A DNA stretch of 64,000 nucleotides from contig VZSF01008501.1 of NCBI GenBank assembly GCA_013398295.1, positions 119,713-183,712 of the forward strand, given 5' to 3'. This DNA comes from Chionis minor. Taxonomy: Eukaryota > Chordata > Aves > Charadriiformes > Chionididae. The position numbers and the translations under genes were made by a program. The stretch's first letter is position 1; each line of letters begins with the position of its first letter. Below, one piece after another: positions 1-10,125 of this stretch. The notes beneath the pieces are model-generated. The model searched no databases and was not told where the DNA came from. It saw nothing but the letters and a program-made list of their open reading frames with translations.

Positions 1-17
1 GGGGCGCCGGCGGCTGA

Positions 18-41
18 GGCGGGGTCTGAGGCGGGGTCTGA
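18..41. repeat. 12-bp tandem duplication in CpG island
   Basis: Two perfect copies of GGCGGGGTCTGA lie end to end at 18-29 and 30-41. Each carries a GGCGGGG core resembling an Sp1/KLF GC box. The duplication may simply be slippage in GC-rich DNA. Confidence 0.8.
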
Positions 42-62
42 GCGCGGCTGCGTGCGGCCCTG

Positions 63-88
63 GCGGGCGCCGGGCGGGCGCCGGGCGG
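63..88. repeat. 11-bp GC tandem repeat in CpG island
   Basis: Two perfect copies of GCGGGCGCCGG at 63-73 and 74-84, followed by a partial third copy. Such tracts are common in avian island promoters and are difficult to sequence. Confidence 0.75.
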
Positions 89-312
89 CCGAGGCGGACA
101 CGGTAATTGCTGTGAATTCTGCCGCTCCGGAGGCGCGTCCCTGTTCCGGTGTGACGGGGCTCCGGTGCGAGGGGACGGGGGCCAAACGGCGGCCCGGCGG
201 GGGCTTGGAGCAGCACGGGCACGGCCGGAGCCCAGCGCGGCCTCAGGGAGCCCCGGTAGGGCTGTGGTGGGTGGTGTTGCGGTGTCATGGTGGCATCGCT
301 GCCTTGAGCAAG

Positions 313-466
313 GCCATAGGATCGTGGAATGGTTTGGGCTGGAAGGGACCTTAAAGCCCCCCCAGTGCCACCCCCTGCCCTGGGCAGGGACACCTCCCAC
401 CACACCAGGCTGCTCCCAGCCCCGTCCAGCCCGGCCTTGAACCTCCAGGGATGGGGCAGCCACAGC
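313..466 (-). mobile_element. CR1 LINE, truncated 3' fragment
   Basis: Bases from about 313 to 466 match the reverse complement of the 3' end of Chicken Repeat 1, the dominant bird LINE. Read on the + strand, GAATGGTTTGGGCTGGAAGG is followed by GACCTTAAAG, then a C-rich stretch, GGGCAGGGACACCT, CAGGCTGCTC, CCGGCCTTGAAC and CCAGGGATGGGGCAGCCACA, in the same order as the CR1 3' region. The octamer-like tail remnant lies at the left end, so the element is on the minus strand. It is 5'-truncated, as nearly all CR1 copies are, and keeps no coding sequence. It abuts the CpG island, so it could carry or influence the downstream part of a first exon or intron. Confidence 0.93.
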
Positions 467-1600
467 CATACGGCTGCGCTTGTGCTTTTTCCTGGCAATA
501 CAGTTCATATGTAAATGTCTGTATTTCTCTTTTGGAGAAGCTACCTGCTTGTGTCACCTCAAAAGCCTCAACTTTACTTGTGTCTTGTTACAGTTGCCGT
601 CATTGTTAGGTCTCAGGGCCAGCGAAGCTGGACATTGCCAAACAGCCTCGTGGTTGGGAAGTGGAGCGTTATGCCGGGAAAGGGGCCTGTACGGTGGCAC
701 AGAGATGACAATGCAGGATGTGTTTTGGAGTTGCTTTTTTACAGGAAATGCCAGAGAGTCAGTAGCATTTACAGACCAAAGGGCGAACCATGGGCAGGGA
801 GATAGATGGGAATCACGAATGTGGAGAATATTTTGGATTAGGAGCCTGTAAAACATGTACTTGCTCTGTATTTCTCCTGGGTAAACAACAGCAGCTAGAT
901 TCTACTAAATAGTGAGATTAAGTCTTATAATACATTGGACTGCCACACTGTTTAAACCTGAGTCATAATGCCTGGTGTCTGTACAAGATAATTAAAGTTA
1001 CCAAGAAATAAAGGAGCACAGGTTTTTGGATCCCTTTGATAGTTTGCAGATGACTTAGCTGTCCAGGAATTGTTATTTGTCTCTTTACTGAGAGCTGGAA
1101 GGGACTTGAGACCAGAAGCCATGGGGTGAGCTTATGAAAGGGCCTGTCCTGTTGTTGACAAAGGGTACAGGAATTCAAACAGATTTGTGGAAATAATTAC
1201 TTCTGCTGAAATATAAAAGAGAGCCCTATTTTGGAGTCCTCCAAGGTTCAAGCTGAGTGTGTTGCATAGTCATACTCAGTGTTGCGTAGCCACCAGTGTT
1301 GGTATAAACACTAGTGCAAGAACCAAAACTGGCTCTGTGTCCTCACGAGTGCTTGTCCTGCCTCTCTTTTATTTTACATTTCTGACTTCGCCGTGGTGTG
1401 AGCGAGGGTAGAATAGGTATCGTGTGGTATGCAATAACCAGTCATCACAAATTTCAGTTCTCTCTATTAATAGTTAAGAAATTTAAGATAGAAGCTAAAT
1501 GTTTTCTGGAGGTCGTGGTAGCAGCACGCTTTGGCTGTTTTAGATTCACAATATGCAAACTCACTCAAATTTTACTTTAAAAAATCAAAATTTTTACTTA
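467..1600. other. Non-coding stretch, no supported gene
   Basis: A good + strand 3' splice site (TTGTTACAG, exon from 592) is followed by two overlapping open frames reaching 805 and 851, but no good donor follows and neither product is recognisable. A degenerate repeat of the type AGTGTTGCRTAGYCA occurs twice near 1255-1302. Nothing else stands out. Confidence 0.5.
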
Positions 1601-1610
1601 ATTACATTAT

Positions 1611-1989
1611 TTAGTGAAGTGCACAATGCAATTCATGAAAATGGCATCCATTAAGGATATTAATTTGTTGTTTAATTGATGTTAGGAAAAAAGTAGTAGT
1701 GATACCAATGAAAACAAAAATACTGAAAATACGGAGTAGACTAGCAGCAGTAAATGAAAAGCCTTTCCCTCGTCCAGGTGTTATGATCACGGTGTATTCT
1801 GAGAGTGTCAGAGTAGTATCGAGTTCTGTGTCAGATATGCTTTGTGGTATTTTGAAGAAAGTAGAGAATATGGCGGAATATGTCATTTGGAACAGGGCAG
1901 CTGGGGAGGAGGGGATTAGTTATCAGCTGAAAAGACAGGTAGACCATTACAAAGTCAAAAATGTCCTGGAGGTACTGCTGGCTGTGTAA
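1611..1989. other. Overlapping open frames on both strands, coding status unclear
   Basis: A 96-codon + frame (1699-1989) overlaps a 91-codon - frame (1611-1886). Both have mixed, protein-like composition, but neither shows a motif I know. On the minus strand a pyrimidine-rich run ending CTCCCCAG (about 1901-1911) could serve as a 3' splice site. With two overlapping frames open, at most one can be meaningful and both may be chance. Confidence 0.2.
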
Positions 1990-2015
1990 GCCCTAAGGAA
2001 AACACAATTGCAGTC

Positions 2016-2240
2016 TTAGTCTGTCCTCTCTTTTCTTTGTAAGATAATGAGATTAACATCACCCATTTTCTCAACAAGGGAAAGAGAGTAATCTTTCTTT
2101 TCATCATCAGGTATCAGAATATTTAGGCTTTTTGTTGCTTGCTGTAAAGGCGCGTTGAATGGTTCAGTGGAGAAGTTCAGTAGAGTGTCTAAATTATCTA
2201 GAGAACTAAGGATGGTGAAAGCATCCTGGAGGGCCTTTTC
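2016..2240 (-). CDS. Candidate terminal coding exon (minus strand), unidentified
   Basis: Reading leftwards, a plausible 3' splice site (TTGCTACTCTTCAG) precedes 74 open codons and a stop at 2016-2018. The peptide starts EKALQDAFTILSSLDNLDTL and is polar and rich in Leu, Ser and Asp, with no domain I recognise. The frame begins at phase 0, matching the phase-0 end of the candidate minus exon at 3656-3756. An ATTAAA signal sits on the minus strand near 1669-1674 and an AATAAA near 1369-1374, either of which could end a 3' UTR. The same frame stays open for a further 86 codons upstream in AT-rich DNA, so a chance frame is a real alternative. The function is unknown. Confidence 0.17.
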   Translation of the reverse strand, partial: EKALQDAFTILSSLDNLDTLLNFSTEPFNAPLQQATKSLNILIPDDEKKDYSLSLVEKMGDVNLIILQRKERTD

Positions 2241-2851
2241 CTGAAGAGTAGCAATATTTGGAATTAAGCAAATACAGAAAAAAAAGCAATGCTTGATGAA
2301 TAAAAGTAATTTATTTCTCTGGTTGCCGAAATAATAGTTCTGAAGTTTTTTGGTTTTTCTTTGTTTAAGGTTGGCAAAGTGTATATTAATCCATAAGAAC
2401 TTTTCTAGAAGTAATGAAAGAAGAAACCTTTTCATGTAGTGGAAAAAAATTCTAGCGAAAAAAATGAAAAGGAGAAGGCCTCCATTGTTTGCTTGCAAGC
2501 TGCCTTTTCACAGTGTCTAAGAGGCATCTTGAAGCACAAAATAAATTATAAGTCGAATTCAAAGGAGATTAACAAATAAAGAGAGACTGTTTTGTACTAA
2601 TCTATTTGCTATTTTTCGTAGATTTCATGCCATGACATCTCTATTGCAAATGAATGGCTGTGAAGGACTAATTCTTTTTGCTTGGTTGGTTGGTTTTCCT
2701 TTAATTATGTATACCCAGTATTTTTATTTGTATGGTAGTGAAACTGCTGCTGCTGTCGATGCACACATTACTTTTCTTATACAGACTTTGAACCTATGTT
2801 TGTTTGTAAGGTGGGAATGGTAGATGAAAAGTCATGCTTTGCTGAACTTGT

Positions 2852-3331
2852 ATGGAGAAAAGAGAGTCTCTGGGAATCATACCATTAAAGAGCACCCAGA
2901 GACTTGGTTATCAGAGGGGAAGCGGGAATGGAATGGAGAAAGAGATGACCAAAGTCGAGCAGCTGTGTACTAATGGCAGGTTTGCCAAACGCCTCGCCAC
3001 CCAGCCCCGGGTCGGGAGCAGCCTCCTCATGGCACAGGCAACTTGCCATAGGAAAAATACGCCTCGCTTTCCCTGGACAGTGAGACAGGCTTCGGCCACG
3101 GTGCCAGAAAGGTGGCCTGACTTGCGTGGAAGTTCTGCTAGCATTGCTGTCCATCCCAAGCCCTCTCTCCAAGCCCTGGTACTGCTTCACAAAGGTGTGT
3201 GCCTGCAGAATTGTCCCCGTTGGGGGAACTGTGGTCACACAGTAACTTACCCCAGTACTGCCTTGGCCCTGGCTGAAACCTCTGTTTCAGAAGCAAGGTA
3301 TAAAGCTGTAGTTAAATGCGCTGATGGGTGA
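2852..3331 (+). other. 159-codon open frame in a GC-richer pocket, probably not coding
   Basis: An ATG-initiated frame of 159 codons spans a locally GC-rich patch (about 2990-3240), where stop codons are rarer. A 117-codon antisense frame (2885-3238) overlaps it, as expected when base composition rather than selection keeps frames open. The product has no signal peptide, membrane segment or motif I recognise. It could be a lineage-specific transcript, but nothing in the sequence requires this. Confidence 0.12.
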
Positions 3332-3643
3332 AGAAAACCTACCCATGGTACTACTTGAGAAAGATGAACTAATTTTTTTTTCATAGTAACAGAACAGATT
3401 GTGAGAGTGGTCTGAAGTTGCTGGCCAATAATTAGCCTTGCGCATGGTGTTAGAAATTTTGAGTGATACTGTGTGAAGTCTTAGGTGAGCTCTTCTAACG
3501 TGGGTGCTTGAATATAGGCTGCCTGAGAAGCTGATGACTGCTGTGCTGTAGAGTGTAAATGCTGCTTCTGAGCTGAGTGCGCTGACTTGCACTCAGAAGA
3601 GCTCTCATGAGAGTTGCCTTTTCAAGGTCGACTTTTTTCCTAG

Positions 3644-3742
3644 TGTGATACTTACCTGGATGCGTTTGGAGACCAGCAGTTGCTGGTGTTGCTTTCTGTA
3701 GAGGCTCATGAAGAATGTCATCAATATGCAATCAAGGGTATG
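3644..3742 (+). CDS. Candidate internal exon (plus strand), unidentified
   Basis: A strong polypyrimidine tract and acceptor (GACTTTTTTCCTAG) leads into 33 uninterrupted codons, in one frame only, ending at a strong donor (ATG|GTGAGTAT). The exon is phase 0 at both ends. The peptide includes DAFGDQQLLVLLSVEAHEEC and is not recognised. The same bases also form a splice-bounded open frame on the opposite strand (3656-3756). Only one of the two can be right, and both may be chance. Confidence 0.15.
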
Positions 3743-3756
3743 GTGAGTATCTCCTC
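3656..3756 (-). CDS. Candidate internal exon (minus strand), unidentified
   Basis: On the minus strand an acceptor (AAAATACCTAG) is followed by 101 nt with one open frame and an ideal donor (CCAG|GTAAGTATC). The first two bases complete a codon and the end is phase 0, so it joins in frame to the candidate terminal exon at 2016-2240. The peptide includes MTFFMSLYRKQHQQLLVSKR. It was not recognised. The overlapping + strand candidate (3644-3742) competes with it. Confidence 0.18.
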
Positions 3757-3759
3757 CTA

Positions 3760-6700
3760 GGTATTTTAGTGTGAAAATTAAAAGTACGGCAAAGAAACAA
3801 GAGAAAAAAAATTAAATTTTTTAGTGGATTGAAGTGACTAGATGTTTTTGTATTTTTATGCCTGCCTTCTAGATCTTTTCCTCACATGCACAAATCTAAG
3901 GATCCTGTCCAAAACAGCTTTGAATTATTGTTCAGAATATCAAACAAATTATTTCTTAACTAAATATAAATAGTAGGGCATAGCAGTGCTGCTTGGCAGT
4001 TACGTATAAAATAGCATTCTGCTGAAATACTGCACATCTGCATTGTGTGTTGACCACATTAGATTGTTGATAGATGAGGAGGCCGTTGTCAGGAGAGACA
4101 AACACTTTGAAGAACAGATCCTAAAGTACGTGTTTTCTCAGTCTGGAAAAATGTCAAGACTGGTGCAGCCACTAATCAGGTTATACCGCGCCGAAGGGTG
4201 TGATTCTTTTCATTGTCATATTCTGTTAAAACAACGAGCCATTGATGTACTGCAAGCCTAATAAACATGTTAAACACTAAAGGCTAGATTTGCTGTGAGT
4301 GTTGAGTACAGTTACAATCAAGAAGATTATTAAGGCTGGAAGGTATTCAAAATGAGAGCAAAGAAATGTCTCAATTCAGGATGGCAGATTAAAAATACTC
4401 CCAAGTAATGTCTAGATCACTGGAAAATAATCAGCCACAGCTTAACAAAACAGTAAGGCAGGCCACCTTGCCTGGCAGAGTGACAAATCAATAGTCACGT
4501 TTTCTGTTCTTTCTTGCTGCTTGCACCCTAGATTGGAGTTTCTTTTCGCCATCTAAATGACATAAGCAAATAGTCTGCAAGAAAAATAAGTTCTGTTTCA
4601 GTGTCACAGATTAGCTGGCTCCACGTCCCTGGACAATGAGATAATTTGAACAAAGTCCATGACTTAAATATCTCTTTTGGTCTTTTTCTTAATCCTGAAT
4701 GACAAAGTACAAGACTTGCATAAGATGGGTACTGTATAGAAAATGGGGAGAAAACCCCCTAACTCTGGACTGTCAGAACACAGTGAGAGTTGTCCTGTTC
4801 CAAACCACCCTTCTTAGGTCACATCCAATAGTAGATCTGGGAGAGAAAAATAATAGTTTTTCCCCATGGTTTACATTGCTTAAAATATGAAAGGGCAAAG
4901 CTTCTGTGTGCATGAATCTGAAAATGGGAAAATAAATCCCTATGGATTGTCTCAGTGGTAACTTGTCCCGCTCCACTTGAGCCTGTGGCAAAGTTTCCAG
5001 TAACTTTAACAATGAGATCAAGGCCTGGGACATCTTTCTGCCCTGAGAAATGGGGCCATTTAGTTAGGTGCTTGTGTGTGGTATTTATTTGCATAAAGCA
5101 CGGTTACAGATGTCTGAGCATAAACACAATTAAGCACGTGTAGTAAAAGCAGATACCTCTCTCTTCAGTTTAAAAGGCATCGTCATGACACCTTTGCTGG
5201 GTGGAGTTCCACGCGCTACCTGCTCACTGCTGGCCCGGGCTGTGGCCCCCGCTGAGCGGCACAGGCAGAGCTGGTCCCCTGCCGTTGTCACCTAGAGAGG
5301 CACGGCAGCAACACCTTAACACCTTCTCTTAGTTTCCTTACACTTGGCTGAGAGATAGCTTATACAATGCAAGCAGTATTCTTTTTCCCCCTTTAGCTTA
5401 AAGTCTTCCCCTTTATCTCAGAGTGTTCTTTCCCTTACTGCCTTGTCTTTTTTGCTTGCCATTTACTTTTTCATGTTTTTAGTTTGCCTGCTCTCTGACC
5501 CTGTTTTCAATTTATTTCCCTATTGACTTTGTCCTTTTTTACTCTTCTCTGTTTCACTGAAGCTATTAGTGTAAGGCAGATCAAATAATACCAGGGTTAA
5601 AGCAGACCCCTGAACTCACAGTGTTTAATGGATTTGTAATTAGGCCATGTATCCCTGTGAGAATGGACACTCTGGGATTTTGCCAGGATTTATAGGGGGA
5701 TTTAGTAGCCTGCTAAGATTTTCCAGACCTATTAAGTTCCTTAAGAAGTTTTAAAGACCCCACCTATTTAGGCAGGGAATTATTTTGAAGTAGAGCATCT
5801 CTAAATACACATAAAACTGAGAGATGAGATGAGAAGTAGAAAAATGCTTATTTTTCCGAGAAAAAGGAGAAGTTTCAAAGATTTTGTAATTTAAAGTGCA
5901 GAAGTAGATTTTCAGAATTGTCTTGGTGACACGTGGCTGGCTTAAACCATATGATGTGTGTTTTCTCTGAGAATTTATATTTGTGTATTCGATAAGACGT
6001 GAATATGAAAATGCACATTAACCAGGCACTATGTATGCATGATATTGTATGTGTATATGACTACAGCTACTTTCTGATCTTTGAATACATAATGGTGTTT
6101 AAAAAAAATTGTGAAGTATTTGCTTTCCTCCATCCTACCTGTCTGCTCTTTCTGAGGTTCTGCAGCATTATGTTTTTCTATATCTTTTAGGGAGATCAGA
6201 TAGTGTCTGTTAAATGCCAGGTTATTTTATTATGAAGTCCTAGTTTATTCTTACTCATAACTAAGAACAAGTATGAACTGTTGTTGTTTACTTTCCGGAG
6301 AGGAAGGGCAAAATACATACAACCTAAAAATACTTTCCTCCCTCCACTCCACATCTCAGTGCTTGGGATTAAGCTTTTATCTTGGACAGGGAGGAGGGTA
6401 AAGGAAAGGAAAGGCAGAAAACAAATAGTCAGTTTTCTCATAGTAGCACAACACTGCTGGTTTTTCTTCCAGGTTAAAGATATCCAAAATATAATTAGCT
6501 TTCTTCTCTTTCTTCAATGACTACCCTCTAATTAGACCACACAGCAATAAAAATGAGTGAGCTTACCTGTACAGCAAAGTGAATGTAGGACTTTCTTTAA
6601 ATTTGACCTGTTCAGATCTATTTTTGGATTAGCATTGGGTTTGACTTGTGAAATGTGGCTCTCGGCTCAAAATCAGGTTTTCTTTTCCCTGCAATGTATA

Positions 6701-7870
6701 TCAACATCTCGTAGACTAGTTTGGGTCTATACCTGTATCTCCTGACCGCAGTGATCTGAATGTGCTTGTTGATGTTAAATCGGCTCATTCCTAGGGAATG
6801 TTCAGGTCTTGAAGCTACAGTGAGTTTAAGTAAGCCTTGTTTAAATACAAGAATATAAATTCAGCTGTTTCTGGAACCGCTGCAGCTACTATCTGTGTTA
6901 CCTCCCCCATTACTTGACTGATGGCATCCTAAGTACTGAAAACACATGTTTCTAAAAATGCTGACTGGTGCGAGTAGTGGGATAAACAGAAAAATACTAG
7001 AGTCTGCCTTGTGCCTAATAGCTTGGTTTTTATCCATACAAAGAGCTACAGTGAACTTTTATTCTCTTATTTACACAAGCTCAGAGTAGCTCTGTCACCT
7101 GCGGGTAAAGTAATTCCATTGTGGTCTTTGGCGTTACATTGGGTTTATACCAGTGAGGATCCAACTTAACAGCATAGAATTTGGCTTTCTTTAAATAGCA
7201 GCAGCGGGAGTTGATAGTTCATTGTGTCACACTGTGAGTTCTCAAAATATAATCAAAACTATCAATCTGAAGAGTTTCTGAAAAACAAATTTGCAGTTTA
7301 AACATCAAGCACAAACTGTCCCTGCCTCTTTCTTCACTGAATTAGCTTTTGAAAGGCCAAGAGCTGCTGCAGAGATAACAAGGACTGAAGAATTTACAGC
7401 AGGTGGTACCAACTGTGCAAGAACGACTCCCAGCCAAAATAATCTGACACCCAGCTGTGGAGAAGCCTGGGGGATCAGAGAGTGACTCAGGCAGAAGTGA
7501 GAATCTGGCTGAAGCACCAAGCCTGCTCCAGAAGTGTGTTAGTCTTCTCTCTCATTCAGCGAGAGAACCCCAGGGAATGCCATGTTAAAATGAAAAACGA
7601 CTTCTGATTTGTTGACCAGTTAAATAGATTTTCTTCTGAAGGGCAGATATGAAGTGCTGTATCTGAAGATGAAGGATGCCCTGTGTAGGAAGAGCAAGAG
7701 CAACTAGTGAGTTGATGGTGGAAACACGGCACTCGGTGCTGTGCCGTGACAAGGCCCTAGAAACTCCAGTGAGACTTTTAGCTGCAGTGAAGGAGTTCAG
7801 GGGCGAGTCTTGAGTCCAGTGCTGCCATGGGCCCCGCTTTGCAGGGGGAAGTTGGTAACTGGAGCCACTC
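3760..7870. other. Non-coding stretch, no supported gene
   Basis: The stretch is AT-leaning. A + strand frame near 4010-4261 stays open for 83 codons, ends just before AATAAA (4261-4266) and contains a helical, charged segment (EEAVVRRDKHFEEQILK), but its acceptor is poor and its donor GTACGT is unusual. A GC-richer pocket at 5200-5300 holds nothing identifiable. A good minus-strand donor (TACAG|GTAAGC) lies at about 6561-6572, but no open exon with a good acceptor precedes it. Confidence 0.4.
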
Positions 7871-7878
7871 CAAGCTGG

Positions 7879-7906
7879 TAGACAGACAGACAGACAAACA
7901 CACAGG
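7879..7906. repeat. (GACA)n microsatellite, imperfect
   Basis: About four GACA units (GTAGACAGACAGACAGACAA) grade into a CA-rich tail ending near 7915. This is a short simple repeat, probably length-variable. Confidence 0.85.
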
Positions 7907-7919
7907 CAGACACACCCCC

Positions 7920-10050
7920 ACCTGACTCCATTTGTTTACACTTCTTCACGTGAAAATTGTGACATCCCTTCTTCGTTTCTGAGGACTGGAAATTGGAGTA
8001 TTTATTTTGTGAAAATTCTTATGAAATACAACAATGTGTTGATGTATTTTGTGCATGTTTTCAGAGGCCTTTAAGTTTTTCTCGTTTTAGAAAATTGTTA
8101 AAATTATGATTTGACCTTTACTCTCACAAGACGTCCTCTGAAAAGTACTCAGAAATGCTCAGAACTAATATAATTATTTTCCTTATTTTCATACTTCAAA
8201 GAGATATTTGTGTCAAAGCTGTTCTTGATTTACGTGAGCAAATGGTACAAAGTAATGGTTACAAAATAATGCAAGTCCTCATGAAGTGCATAGATGACTT
8301 GTTTCACTTTGTTTCTCCTTATCCTGTATATGTGCTTTTACAGCATTCTGAATCCTTCTGCAGTTTCAGAAATAGTTTTCTCCAGCTGGTCTTCCCTCCT
8401 TTTATTTGATTCATAGATAGTATCTCTCCAGCAGCTCGTTCTTTCTGTGGGTGATCCCAACCAAACACAAACGTTGAAAAGCTCTCCTGGTAGTAATCCA
8501 CATTCTTTGGGAAGGGTAGCTCATTTGTGAATTTGTTCCCAATGGAACTTAAAGCATTGCTAGTGGTAATAAAGCTGGGGGGAAGACCATGGAGGGTAAG
8601 AGCTGTGTTAATCTTTCAACATAGGCAGTACAGTTGTTTGGTGCTTTTGGGGGTTGTTTTGACACCCAGTAGTGTAAAGTGCATCTTCCACTTGAACGAG
8701 CTAGTTCAGATTTCTTGTTTTACAGACCAGTACCTCTGAGTTGTGACTCTCCTGTCTCTGCCTCAACTTGTCAGGCTATGTTCTGTGCTAACGTGTGTTT
8801 AGCTTAGTGAGAGAACAAAAACGAATTTGCAGCACCTCTATGTTCATCTGAACTTAACCATCTTCAGAACCTAGTGCGCTGTGTTTGCCTGGTGTGTATT
8901 TGCACGGAGTTAGCCTTGCTCTACGCATTTTTTAATTTCAAATGGAGCATAAATAAACTTTTTACTTTATGAGCTTTCAGCTGTTTCCATTTACAGTTTA
9001 TAATTTCTTTATATAGAGGTTTCTTTTACCTTATATTTTATTCAAGCTTTTCTTGACAGTTTTAGGTAAGTATTGTATTTGCTTATGCATCATTTACAAC
9101 TGTTACTTTATGTTTGAGAGGATCAGTTCAGACTATGCAATATGCCGTGTGATATGTCACGGTTTTTCACTGACTGGATGCTCTAATGTTTATGTTACAT
9201 TTATTTCCACCTGAGACAAAAATTACTTGTCCTCAGCATACATTATTGCCTTGATTATTAGTTTTTGTTCACAGATAGGAAATTACTTTTACTGTGTAAA
9301 TAACACTCTGCTTTGATAAAGATCGCTGAGCCAAAACAAAATTCACAAACACATTTGTAAATATTTATTCCCACCTTTTCACAGGCTTCATGGATCATAT
9401 TCTCTGAAACACTACTGAAACACCCTACTATATCTTGGGTAGTTTACTATTAGATGTCCTGGATATTCGTCTTAGTTGATACGGGATGATAGTGATAAAG
9501 AAAAGGTATTTTACCTTTTATCTTATGGGTGAGTTTGGGGTTTTTTTAGATTTTGATGTGGCTATTGGTTTCTTAAAAAGCTGACTGTTAAATAGTTCAT
9601 TCTGCTGGGATGATAAGTAAAAATGTATCTTTTATAAGATCAGCTAGGTAGTATGAGATTAAAATCTGAATTGTGTGTAAGACAAGACTTAAATGTGTGC
9701 TAGCTTGATCTATTTTGGGCTTTGGTTTTGTTGGTTTTTTTTTCTGATGAGCTTGTACTCACTGAAAAAACCTTGCTAACACTCCGGTAAACGTTGAAAC
9801 GTTGTGTAATAGTGGTGATGTTGGGTACAGCTTCTCTGTTGCCAGCATATTTAAAGCTGGGACGACTCATGATTTTTGACAGGTTTAGCAAAATCATTGC
9901 TGATATAGTCATCTTAGTATTTCAGTTATGTGGAAAGTCAAAGATAAAGATTTAGGTATTTTAGAGTTACTGACAAGTGGTATCTTGTTTTTAATTTTCT
10001 TCTCCTCCTGTGGTGGAGGAGCACAGTCAAGTTTTCCAGCATAATCCTCC
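7920..10050. other. Non-coding stretch, no supported gene
   Basis: AT-rich sequence with short open frames. A minus-strand frame at 9700-9912 ends in a strong donor-like TTTTCA|GTGAGTAC, but the 3' splice site before it is weak and the product is not recognised. Nothing else is visible. Confidence 0.45.
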
Positions 10051-10051
10051 A

Positions 10052-10125
10052 TTTGTAGAGTGGTTTGGCTTTGAAGGGACCTTAAAGATGAACCATGGAC
10101 CAGGGATACTTTCCACTAGATCAGG
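10052..10125 (-). mobile_element. CR1 LINE, short degraded 3' fragment
   Basis: GTAGAGTGGTTTGGCTTTGA, AGGGACCTTAAAGATGA and CTTTCCACTAGATCAGG follow the order of the CR1 3' end on the minus strand. Compared with the copy at 313-466, the C-rich middle part is deleted. It is older and shorter than that copy and has no coding capacity. Confidence 0.8.

Larger units (their letters stand above)
1..300. promoter_or_regulatory. CpG island, probable promoter / first exon region
   Basis: The first 300 bases, most strongly the first 240, are very rich in G, C and CG dinucleotides, while the rest of the window is AT-leaning and CpG-poor. Islands like this mark promoters of vertebrate genes. It is cut by the left edge of the window, so its true extent is unknown. 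No TATA box is visible, as is usual for island promoters. A possible + strand splice donor (CACG|GTAATT, intron from 103) would fit a non-coding first exon ending at 102, but this is weak. Open frames inside it are GC-driven and show no recognisable protein. The direction of transcription cannot be told from the sequence. Confidence 0.75.

Noticed and set aside
5396..5570. Exon after the strong acceptor-like CTTTTTCCCCCTTTAG
   Set aside because: The sequence that follows is itself pyrimidine-rich, and its open frame is a composition effect with no donor.
9155..9172. TGTCACGGTTTTT resembling an LTR end
   Set aside because: Only about a dozen bases match the terminus of the LTR at 42820. No partner end or target duplication is nearby.
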